NCBI GenBank assembly: GCA_020746105.1
Contig: CM036621.1
Location: forward strand, 22,278,501 to 22,342,500
Direction of reading: 5' to 3'
Length of the DNA: 64,000 bases
Source: Trogon surrucura
Taxonomy: Eukaryota > Chordata > Aves > Trogoniformes > Trogonidae
The notes under the pieces are model-generated. The model was not told the origin of the DNA, did no database searches, and was given only the letters and a program-made list of their open reading frames with translations. Shown in pieces: positions 38,201 through 50,200 of the stretch. Numbering within the stretch: the stretch's first letter is position 1; each line of letters begins with the position of its first letter. Made by a program: the position numbers and the translations under genes.

Positions 38201-41200
38201 AGCACAGCGGCACAAGCGTCCAACAGGCACTCATGCTACCTCATTGAAAGGGGATCATGAAAAAAAGAGTTGGGCTGTGCTAACTCAGAGCCCTGCACGG
38301 GGCTGCACATCCAGCAGGAAATCGCTCCCTGGGAAGCTTCCACACCCAAGGCCCACGAAGTAGCTATAAAGTTAACGACTTTGTAATTAACATTAGAAAA
38401 CACATTTTACAGACTCAATGATTCGTAAGAGTGAGCTTGCCCGCAGGCTGAAAGAGCTCTTGCCTTCCCTGCTCTCTTCCAGCCTGAACCACAAGGCACT
38501 AGTAGTATGCTCAGTCAAGCAGCCGGATATTCAGAGGAAAAGGAGCACTCCTTTGCGGGAAGATTACAGGCTGCCAAATTAGAGGCCAGTATGAGAAACT
38601 CTGGGGCTAACAGGCTGCTGCAACGCTCACCATCCATTCACACTGCCCGCACTGTGCTCCGTTCTTCCCCCTGTGAATTCCCTCAATGAATTGTCAGGCT
38701 TTTTTTGGCCAAGACCCACAGCTTCTTCCTGAACTGGGAAATGCCTGCTGAACTCCTGGCATTGTCCAAGCTACGGTAAAAGACTTCTGTTTCTCACAGA
38801 AAAACCCTGAACAACTGAACCACTGTGTCATTTAAGGCATGCTTTTGCACTCCTTCTGAAAGCACTTCCCCTGCATCTGCCATGAAGCTGATGGATGATC
38901 GCTCTCAGGGAAGGTGACCACAGGAAAAACACACCAGAGCAACAAGAAATTACATGCTACACCTGCCATCTGACTTCAAGAAGTGCCGGTACCCGCGGCT
39001 GCAATTCAATCCAAGAGGAAGGATAAATCCTCAGCACCCTTGAAAACACAGGCTCCAGCTCTTTTAAGAAGCAATGGGTCAATGCAAAGTAGACCCCTGC
39101 CTTCCCAGTCCCCATTTTTTCTACATACAAAGATGGGCCAAGGACAAAGCATGTCTGGGGAAAGGGACGAAGCTGTCCATTGCTCTGCAGCCCAAGACCG
39201 TGGGAAAGCTGAAGCCAGACTGTGCTCTATAGCGGTGACAGAGACTGTGGCTCAGTTGTCGCCTTTTTTTAGTTTTTCAGGACTTGGAGAGACTGATGTC
39301 TGACAGGCATCTTGATGCACCCTGAGACATCACTGTTTAGCACTGTCAGTGCTGTTTGATTAAGAGGCTCCAAAACATACATTTCTGAGTCTGTGCATGG
39401 CAGAGACTAGGCAATCAATAGCTTGGACAACAACCAACCACGTATTTTAACTGTTAAATTAGTGGAACAGGAAGAAAGGTCATCTCTGGTTGTACCTCCT
39501 CTGCTATGAGTGACATTTTCATGAGACCTGTCTTTGACTGCTTGCTGTCAGGAGCCACAAAACAGGCTGACAGACTCTGTTACAAATTATCAGCCAATTT
39601 CTCACTGGGAAAATTGTTTTCATAAGGTCAAAGTGCACTAAATGCAAGCAGCATTAGGATTAAAGGATGAAATGCCATTCCCTCTTTCTATCCAGCACCT
39701 GGCCAGACAAAGTACCAAGAGGTCAAATTAAACAAATTCAACAGCAGAGATGTCTGCTGTCAAACCAAAACATAACTACTGGCCACCCCACATCCCTCCC
39801 TCTCCCCATCCCCAGTCTTGCTCTGCAAGATACCTGCTGACCGTCAGAGTTAGTTCATCTGTGCAACCCTTGATTTTGTTCTGTGCCTCAAGGTGCGTCA
39901 TGTTATCTGTGTTCACTCCATCAATGGCTATGATCTGGTCTCCTGTACACAAGTTGGCTATTGCAGCTTTGCTACCTGGAATCACCTAAGAGAAAAATAA
40001 AAAGAGTGAATGGATTTTCCAGGTAGAAACTTTCTATAGCAACATTTGAAAAAAAGCAGTTGAGCACTCTCATTGGTACCTGGAAGCAATGACATGAAAA
40101 CTAACAAAATTAAATTCTCAGCAGAAATCTATCTGGATCTCAGTCTCTTAGATACTCCTCAGTATTAGTTAGGGGCAGGATTCTGTTTCGGTACCCACAG
40201 ACATTTGGCAAGCGGACAACAAGTAAATAAAAATTGTATTTTCCATCAAGCCAGTTTGCTTCATGCTAGAGAGTGAGAACGTACAGAAAACAACTCTATT
40301 CTATACTAGATAGAGAAATGCTCTCCAAAAGAGACGGTGCTGAGGACAGTTGGGAAACTCAGGCCTCTAAGAACAGAGGTGACAGTAAAGAGTATCACAG
40401 ACAATGCAATACAGTCAATGCTAATCACAAACACCTTTGTCTGCATCACAATTTGATTTGCTTCCTTCCTTGGAAGAAAGGTTTAGGATCAAGATTTTGG
40501 ATTACTTCTTCAGTTGTAATAAACCGTTTTTGTCCAGGAACAGACACTCACAGACTTCAGCAAGATCAATCCCAAGGCAATACTTGATCTGACAAGCAGA
40601 CTGGAAAGGAGAAAGCCATCAGAAACCTCATCTTTAAACCACAATCTGATGATACTTTCTGAAAAAGCAGAAGCATCACCCCCAGCAGCTCGATGCATTC
40701 TGCCATATAACATCTCCTTTTCCGTGCGTGGTGCTTTGCTTCCCAGGTAGATCACTGCACTGCCAAAGAGGTGCTGTGCTCTGTCTGGGAAGTAACTGAC
40801 GGGAAGGAGCTCAGGGCAATCTCTCTGAGATCCCAGACAGAAGACACCATGCAGCAATGCCATCAGTATGATACTCCTCATGGAAAAAGAAGGTCCCAGC
40901 AAAAACTTGACATTTTCAAGCAGATCAGCTGAATGGCTCACTCATTTTTCCCTACTTCTGCTTTTAACAACAGAGACATCTTTAGGCCAAAATGATTGCC
41001 TGGGCATAGGGTAAATAGTGCCACATTTGTCTGTGGCTTTGTAAACACTACATAGGATTTTGTGTGGTTTTAATGACTTTGCAGAAGAAGCACAATGATT
41101 ATTGTGGGCTTTCATCAATTATTTAACAGGCAGAGGAAGTGAGAAGGGTGGACTGCTCCCAGACGTGAGTAAAGATTAAAATACACCTCGCAGTGAAGAC

Positions 41201-44200
41201 ATACCTCGTTTATGATTCTACTGCAACTGGTATTCACTCTACACATTCATGCTAGGTTTCAGCATGCTGGAAAGCAGTTGAGGAAACCCAGCAGAGCTGT
41301 CAGAAATAAATAAACATTGTTCACAAGATTCAGGGATTCCTCCTAGTGTGGGATTGGATGACAAATCATCCCCTCTAGGGAAACATTCACCTCCTAAAAG
41401 TGTCATGCTTCCCCTGGGCCAAAACTAAGGCTACTCAGTACATGTCACCACAGCAGTAGTGGGATATTTTCCCTAACCAGAAGGAAGATCACAAGATGGT
41501 TTTTTCACCTCTAGACTTTGATTGTATTTCATGGCAAAGGGAAGGACACAGGTGTGTATTTCTATCACTGATGTCCAAGGTTGGCGAAGGTGTTCAGCAT
41601 TAACCCAATGACCTTCGGACAGGTCAATCGAATAGTGCCTGTCTACCCGCTCACCACTGCTCACTAAAAATGCTGCAAGCAGACTACAGACTGACAGAGG
41701 AAGAAAAGGCCAGAAAAGCCACCAGATGGCTATAGAAAATATGCTTTAAATGTGAAGATCTTTGCCTCCCAAGCTGCAGCCCACAGCTGGCTTGTGGCCT
41801 ATTAAGATCACCGACTGCAGGCTGCTGCCACTCCACTAGATCCACCGCCTTAAGAGTACCCTCATGCAAGCCCTGTGATAGGGACAGCTAGCAGCCACGA
41901 CGAAATCTTGAGCACTGAAATTCCCAGTCCCATCAAATTTTGGAGCTATCATTTTAGAAACTATGAGACAGACCCCTAAAGACATCATTACACCAGAGGG
42001 TGCTTGCGGGAGACACATTGTGGGTCCTCCCCTGGTCACTTGGCCTTAAAAGAGTCACTGGGTTCTTGGTGCCTTTATTTCCTCCACTACCAAGGAGTGA
42101 GAGGGGCACATTATTCACCTCTGAGGAACACTGAACTCGGCACACTATTTCTGTGATTCATTTTCAATCAGACAAGACTGCCAAGGGGTTAAGCATAATG
42201 GATTAACACTACCGCTGGACCACTGATGGAAGGTCAACCCTACAGCTTGCATTTAAAGACTGATAACCTACACTACATGTGGCAGGCTGCTAGAAACGGT
42301 CCTGTACAACAAGAAACAACTGAGCTAGAGCAGCCAGGGATACAGAAATACTGAAGCCTCCTGAAGAGACCCCAAGAACCATTGGGATGAGCAAGCGGCA
42401 TTCACAGTAACATCTCAGTGCCTTGCCAGTGCTTGTGGTGTCATGTTCCCCTCCCCTGTCCACTTCAGAGGAATTTGAGATGCAAGTGCTCTTCTTCATC
42501 AGATAAGAGCCACTGGTAGCACAAGGACAATTATACCCACTCAGGTACCATACAAACCTCTCCTCTAAGGGGAAGCTACAAGGATGCACAGTAATCACAG
42601 AGATAAGTGAATTTGCCAAGAAGAAACATATTTTAAAATCCATGTTCTTCAGTTCTGTAAATAACTTGCCCTGAAATGCAACCTTCCACAAAGTTCCCCT
42701 GCAAAATCCAGCTTGTAGTCCCTGCCAGGACTGCTCATAGCAAACATGTCTGCACAATGGCATGGCACCACAGGGAACCCATCCCCCATCCTTTTAGGAT
42801 GATTAATAGCCACTAATAACATTCCCTTCCCCCCTCGCAGTGAGGTATGGGCTTATCTCAATGCTGTCAATGCTGCTTTTGAGATTTGCTCACCTACCAG
42901 TCAAGCCAGGAAAGCAAAAAGCATTTCTGCTATTAAGTGAGGAGCAGAGAGCTGGCACTAGGAAGACCTTTTCCTGCTTTTATTTTCGTCACATCGCTCC
43001 TTGGTCCCCAGGGAGCGGCAGGGGCAGGCATGTGGCTGAGGGGGCAGGCAGAAACGCTCAGAACACTGACAGCTACTAGCCGTCTTACACAACACAACCA
43101 AAAGTGCTCCAAAAAATGAACAAAAGCATCCAGCTCCAAAAAATGAACAGGTATCCAGCAAAGGTTGCATCATCTGAAACCGCTTTGTTCCTGCTCTCCT
43201 CTCAGATGACTTAAAAGTTTACACCAGGCTCTCTCCTCTCCCCTGCTGATGGAGTGTAGGGCAGACAGCATCACGACACCTTGCACAGGCAGGCGACCCA
43301 AGAAGCAGATACAGAGGGTAGGAGGGCTGAGAGACTCCAAGAGAAACAAAACCTGCAAGCATTACTTTGCAGTTAGGTCTTGTGCAAAGGCATAGCCTCC
43401 GGTCTTCTTCAGAAGAGCTCCTTGATTGGCTTGAGGTTGAGCAACCTCTGGCAGAGAGGACAGGGGCAACATGACATGGCCCGAGGAGTCCCCCAGCTCA
43501 AGAGAGACTACCGTTGGGTGCCTAAAGCTCTGCACACCTTGTAACACATGCCCAAGGGCTTCCTTTGGAAAGCAGCCATGCCCTACGTTGTGGTGATTGC
43601 TCCCAGGCAATCATGCTAGCACTTAGCCATTAGGTCATTTCACTGTTGAACGGACAACACCAAGATAGGCTGAGTAGCCTAAACTGCTTCATACTGCATC
43701 CAAAACAGTAAGTCTATGGTGATGCTCTGTTTGGCTGGTGCCTCTGTGTTAAGAAATCTGGGTTTCTACAGAAATAATCTAGATACATATAACCAGACAC
43801 ATCAAACTAGGTCCCTGATACCAGCTCAGACACATTATTTGCCAGCATATGGAAGAAACAAATAATCCCCGTAATCTGTGGGCTTGATTGTGCACTCTCT
43901 ACTCCTGCAAAGCTCAGCACAGTAGGTAATGGTTTAGACCAGTTATAGGCTTGGACTCCACTTTTTTAAAGAGGTCCCACAGATTCAGGGTTGGCACGAA
44001 CAGAAGGAAAACATACATTATTCTCTTATGCTACAAAGTGAAGCTTTGTGTCACGCACACACACACACATATATGAAGCTTTGCAATAATGAAGAAGGTG
44101 GGAAAACCATCTGCCCTCTCACCTTCCCTGCACACACACTTTGGGCTCCATTTTTCCAGCACCACTGGGACTTTGCAAAGATCAGATTTCTGTCTCGCTG

Positions 44201-47200
44201 GTGGTTTGCCTGCTATTGTCCCCTTGCACTGGTAGCTAAGCAGTGAACAAGGGACTTGGCTATGACATGTCAAGTCTTCAGCTAGTCTTCGGGCAAGTGC
44301 ATTTAGAATAGTTAAGAAAACACTTCAATATAGCAGAGGGAATGAGACATATTTGGCTGCTTATGCAGCTCCCAAGCCCCCTTTACAAAACTTATGTCTG
44401 TGCCAGAGCTAGCCAAACACAACATTTTACATTTGATGCAATTACTTCCATATACACTACTTAACAAGCTTTGCAGTCACTGGTATATACTCATGTATGG
44501 TGCCTTTTTTCTTTCTGCAGGAGAGGCAGCAGTGGGTGTATTAAGGGAAGCTGTTGCCCACAGCAAATGAGAGGGAGGAAGGGTGGAAGCATTTCTATGA
44601 AAAGAAGAATAAGGCAGCTCCATGTGAGTCAAGGTAGATGGGTGGGTCTAAAATTCATTCAATTCCTTCTGGTCTTCTCCCCCATCCATTCAGACACACT
44701 ACTTGAGTGCTCCAGCAGCCCTTCACCATTTCTCACAGACCCTACAGCTTCTGGCACCACCCATCACTCCACACCTAGACACACATTGAAAGAAACGATG
44801 AAGAGATAAGAAATGAGAAAATTAACATTAGCCAAGAAAAGGTCTGGATAAGCAGCACCTACTCCAGTGTGAGAAGAAAACCCAGCTGTATCTTTGCCGG
44901 ACAGAACAGACATGCAGCAACATACTTCTAAGGCCACGGGTGACAACTAGACATTGCTGACATTGAGCTTAATCCTCCCCACCCACACACACTGCTCTTT
45001 TACCATGAGTAATGTCCTCAGCACTGGAGTATTATGCTAAGCAGCCACAGTTTCTCCCAGCAAAAGCATGCAGCTGGGTCAGCAGAGATCAGAGGCTATG
45101 AGAAAACTCAGGCAAACACGTTCCCCACCTCTTCTCTTTAGGGGAGGAGGAACGATAAGCCGGTTCCTTACAAGCAGCTCAGGGAGATTTTCCTCCCAGG
45201 CTGCTCCTGCTCTCTGCACCATTACAGTCTGACACTGCCTCAGCCCAAAGCTCACCAGCTCCTCAGCACTGGGCCAGATCACACCATCACCAGCAAAAAA
45301 ACAAGGGGGTCATGCTTCTGACTGGTGAAACTCCTGAGCATCAGCCCACTCCAGCAGAGTCTGGGCTTCCACCACACAAGCCCCTCTGGCAGCCCAGCTC
45401 ACCCTCATCCTTCCTGCCTTCATGTCCTGCCTATTTCTGACGGCCAGAGGAGCATTATTAATACAGAAAAGGGAAGGCATTAGACATAGCACAGAGAGGG
45501 CTGACCTCAGGAACATGGCCTAAAAAGACACAGGAGAGATGATCTGCCCAGACAGATGCTCAAGTGATGGTCAAGAAATTACTCAGTCCCACAGCTTGTT
45601 TTGCAACATGCCCCAAGACCTCAAAAACATTACACAGAGCTGTTCATCAGCTGAGCCTTTCCTCATGGTTTATTTCATCCTCTAAATAAAACAACATGTT
45701 CAGTAATCAGCAGCCATCTCAGATATTGTGTCACTGTCCAGAACAACATCAATTGTTTATGCAGTTAAGGCCTCCCCTGTTTACACCGAAAATAACAAAA
45801 AAAATCCATTTGATGATGCTATTTTGATGCTGCAGTCTTGAAACCCAAAGCATTCTACAAACCAAATATATTCCTTTTTGGGCAAAGTGATTTTTGAGGG
45901 TGAAAGGTACCAAGAAGCTTATGACCATACACAACTTGACATCTGGCGACAAACAGATCAGGGAACAAAAAGGACTCTCTCCCAAGAAGTCCAACATTTA
46001 CCTTTGTCAGCTTAAGTTCTGGAGCCTAAAGCTCTCACATAAGGTTAGGGCTGGCACATTCCCCGCTATCATGGAATTGTCTCCTTAGGTTCTTTGGAGA
46101 ACTCACCAAGAACAAGGCAAGCCAGCTGTTGTCAAAAGAAACAATGCTGGATTCAAAGAAGACGTACAGACAAAATGGTACTCCAAAGTTTGGTGACGTT
46201 AATCTGCTGCACAACTCACAGCAAATTGGTCTGAAAAGGTGAACTGCAGAAACTACAACTCTGGCTCCTAGGAGAGGCAAGGACACTGTTCCTGCGTGCC
46301 ACTCCTGTTTGATCAGTGTCATAATTCTTTTGAATGTTTTTCTAAAGATAAAACTGCTCCCCAAACTCAAGAAACGGGGCTGTAAAATACTGAACCTGTC
46401 CTGCACACCAAAGCTCTCTGCCTTTACTGCAAGAAAATTCCGACATTTTTTCACTTGCTACAATTAAGGACTTATCCAAACCTCGGCAGTCAGAGAGATC
46501 AGTCGAGCCCTTTCATCTCCTCAGCAGCCGTTTGTGCCTTCAAAGCACAGGCTTGTCCAGTGTCGGCAGCTGCCCAGGTCCCATGCTGACTTCAGAGTCT
46601 GCAGGGGCACTATGAGGGATGCGACTCTCTGCTTTCCACACCTCAGGTGCTCAGACAGACCAGGCAGGACTCCTTCCAGCAGCCAAGGCACAAGGCATCG
46701 TGCCATCCTCTAAACATCAACTCAGCTACTTCAGGATGGACAGAAGCTCTTAGCAGGTGACCCTAATGACCGGTGTCCTACAGTTGCTGTTCAGCTGTCT
46801 ACTTATGGAGCAGCTCTGCCAGGCACTCCGGGCAGCACGGCATGGCACAGCATGGCTGGTGCTGCCACAGCCCCTCCAGCCCAGCAGCCAGGAGCAGCAG
46901 AGCAAGAGAAAACATCAGTGCAGGAAGCATAAAGCCACGTTCACCTTCTTATAAACCCCAGCAACTTCCCCCAGCTGGCTCCCTCTGCTCAGTCAGCCTC
47001 AGAACAAGAGCCATGCATAACGCTGGTATTTACAGTTTCGGGCATAAAAGCTGGCCTGGGCAGCAGAAGAATTGCAGCCATAGGTGTGCACAGCAGGGAC
47101 CAGCCAAGGCTCCCTGGGCCAAGAAGGAATGCCAGCCCAACCCTAAACCACTACCACAAACCACAGAAATCACCTCAAGAACAAAGCACCGTGTGTATGT

Positions 47201-50200
47201 TGAAGTGGAAGCAGAAATCCCAAATATTTATCAAAATAAAATGTAACCAAGCAGGAAGCAGCTCATTTTTCATAGAGGGATGTAGGGGGCCTGTCAACTG
47301 TGCTGCTTTGTAGCCAGCTCCACTTCACCTGCATTTGTCACTCCAGTCTTCAAAAAGGGCAAAAAGGAGGACCCGAGAAACTCGAGACCGGTCAGCCTCA
47401 CCTCCATCCCTGGGAAAGTGATGGAACGACTTATCCTTGGTGCCATCTCAAGGCATATCAAGGATAAGAGGGTCATTAGAGACAGTCAACATGGCTTCAC
47501 CAAGGGGAAGTCATGCTTGACTAACCTCATAGCCTTTTATGAGGATATAACAAGGTGGATAGATGATGGCAGAGCAGTGGATGTGGTCTACCTTGACTTC
47601 AGAAAAGCATTTGACACAGTCTCCCACAGCATCCTTGCTGCTAAACTGAGGAAGTGTGGTCTAGACTCTCAGGTAGTGAGGTGGACTGTGAACTGGCTAA
47701 GGTGAAGAAGCCAAAGAGTTGTGGTCAATGGGGCGGAGTCTGGTTGGAGGCCTGTATCCAGTGGAGTCCCTCAAGGGTCGGTACTGGGACCAGTATTATT
47801 CAATATATTGATCGATGACTTGGATGAGGGACTAGAGAGTACTATCAGCAAGTTTGCTGATGACACCAAGCTGGGAGGAGTGGCTGACACACCAGCAGGC
47901 TGTGCTGCCATCCAGCGAGACCTGGACAGGCTGGAGGGTTGGGCGGGGAAAAATTTAATGAAATATAACAAGGGTAAATGTAGAGTCTTGCATCTGGGTA
48001 GGAATGACCCCAGGTTCCAGTATAAGTTGGGGAATGACTTATTAGAGAGTAGTGTAGGGGAAAGGGACCTGGGAGTCTTGGTGGACAGCAGGATGACCAT
48101 GAGCCAGCACTGTGCCCTTGTGGCCAGGAAGGCCAATGGCATCCTGGGGTGTATTAGAAGGGGGGTGGTTAGTAGGTCAAGAGAGGTTCTCCTTCCCCTC
48201 TACTCTGCCCTGGTGAGACCCCATCTGGAATATTGTGTCCAGTTCTGGGCCCCTCAGTTCAAGAAAGACAGGGAACTGCTGGAGAGAGTCCAGCACAGGG
48301 CAACTAGGATGATTAAGGGAGTGGAGCATCTCCCTTATGATGAAAGGCTGAGGGAGCTGGGGCTCTTTAGTATGGAGGAGACTGAGGGGAGACCTCATTA
48401 ATGTTTACAAATATATAAAGGGTGAGTGCCACGAGGATGGAGCCAGGCTCTTCTCGGTGACAACCAATGATAGGACAAGGGGTAATGGGCTGAAACTGGA
48501 ACATAAGAGGTTCCGCTTAAACTCGAGAAGAAACTTCTTCTCAGTGAGGGTGACGGAACACTGGAACAGGCTGCCCAGAGAGGTTGTGGAGTCTCCTCCT
48601 CTGGAGACATTCAAGACCTGCCTGGACACGTTCCTGTGTAGCATTATCTAGGTGTTCCTGCTCTGGCAGGGGGATTGGACTTGATGATCTTTCGAGGTCC
48701 CTTCCAATCCCTGACATTCTGTGTTATTCTGTGATCTCTCCTCATGCAACATGTTGCTTGCTTCTTCCACAAGCTCCACCGATCTCACTGGGATTTAACT
48801 GGGAACTCCTCCATGCACAGGGAAGCTCTGCAAACACTATTATCCTGCAGCACATCCACAGCTCAGAAAGAGCTTTTCTCAAATTCTACCCTGTTGGATG
48901 ATACCATGCGATGAGTCAAAGAGTGATGAAGACAAGGGTCTTTCCTCCTCCTGTAAGGCAATCCAGCAGGCTTTAGTCTATGGTTCATTAAACTGATCAA
49001 CACAAGATTTTTTTCTGCACAAAGAATATAACAAAGTTTCCACCATAATCCTACAGTTTTAAAAAGAAATGTAAACCAGAAACATCTGCAAAACATCCCT
49101 CCAGAAGAGATGGGAGACACCCCAAGAAAGTCTCACACACAGCATGCACAGAAGCCCTATGCTTGACTCTCACTGGCAAGACTGGTCCATCACAACCAAG
49201 AAGCCAGAAGCATTTGCATAAGAAGATGCTCATGCTGTATTTGAGCCCAAAGCAGTTTTGAACAGATAGTTTGAGTGAAAAGGGAGGTAGGGCAGCAACA
49301 AAAGACAAGATAAGAGCAGCTGTGGAAATATCATCTTTGTTCATTTACTGCTCTCCTAAGACACAAGTAGCCATTGGTGCCATTCAGCTGCTTCCAGCCA
49401 GAAGCTCTTGGCCAGGCTGTTGTGCCCACCTCCATCCGTGCTCATGGTCCTTCTTAGACTCAGTGCCAAGCCCAGATGATCCCCCCCTGAGAGTTGCTGC
49501 CTTGGCAACTCAATCAGTGTTGCCTCCCACCAGCACAACTGGGATAAAGCCTCCCTACGTCAGGAGGAAGTTTGAGGTGCCAAAAGCCACTACTAAGGAG
49601 CTGAGGTACGACAAGTACTGAGGGCCATAAATACCAAGACAAGCTCAAGAGCTCACCATGAGGACAACGCTGCCAGAAGCCAAATCTGAGCTCCTGGCAG
49701 GGACTGTAGCCTGAATTTAGGCACCTTGGTTAAAGAGAGCTGCAAGACACCCAGCTTAGGCCCACAACTGGATGGATGACTCTCTCCTGGAATCCCACCA
49801 TGCCAGCACACACCTGGAGCAGCTGGGTGACCTTATCAGCACATCAGTGGGACAGGCAGCTCTGGATGAGGCAGAGGCAGGCTCCACTGGGCACACAGGA
49901 GGAGACCCGTCCCAATTGCCATGCTCGCAGTTGGCAGTGGAAGGATGCTGCTGCTCCCTGGTGCAATCAAAGGACACAGGCAGCCCAGCCCTGTGAACCG
50001 GTGCTAACTGCACTCCCTGTGAGCACATCTGGGCCATGGATCTACACCCTATACGTGCAGCACAAAGCAAACGCACAACAGTGCTGGGGAGGGATGGCCA
50101 AATCCTCTCCTGCTCCCAGTGTGATACCCTTGTCATCAGCTACAGTCTCTCAAGCCTCTAATTCCCCTCAGGTGGCCTCATTTCACACCTTGGTGGGACC

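Larger units (their letters stand above)
30063..39833 (-). other. PDLIM1 intron 2
   Basis: 9771-bp intron containing a CR1 end (33107-33197), an ancient LINE remnant (36812-36930) and a tRNA-Ile/CR1 SINE (37021-37199). No exon was recognised. Confidence 0.7.

Noticed and set aside
40510-40941. 143-codon frame on the PDLIM1 sense strand in intron 1, with a signal-peptide-like internal segment ([17 protein letters not shown]).
   Set aside because: No family resemblance, no splice or promoter context, and intronic; frames of this length recur several times by chance in the window.
42290-42763. 157-codon - strand frame in PDLIM1 intron 1.
   Set aside because: No recognisable domain; low-information composition; probably chance.
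46773-47246. 157-codon + strand frame just upstream of the CR1.
   Set aside because: Not part of CR1 ORF2 and unlike any protein I know; probably chance.
48405-48644. Antisense open frames over the CR1 tail (and the same at 11722-11928).
   Set aside because: Shadow frames of the CR1 3' region, repeated in both copies.
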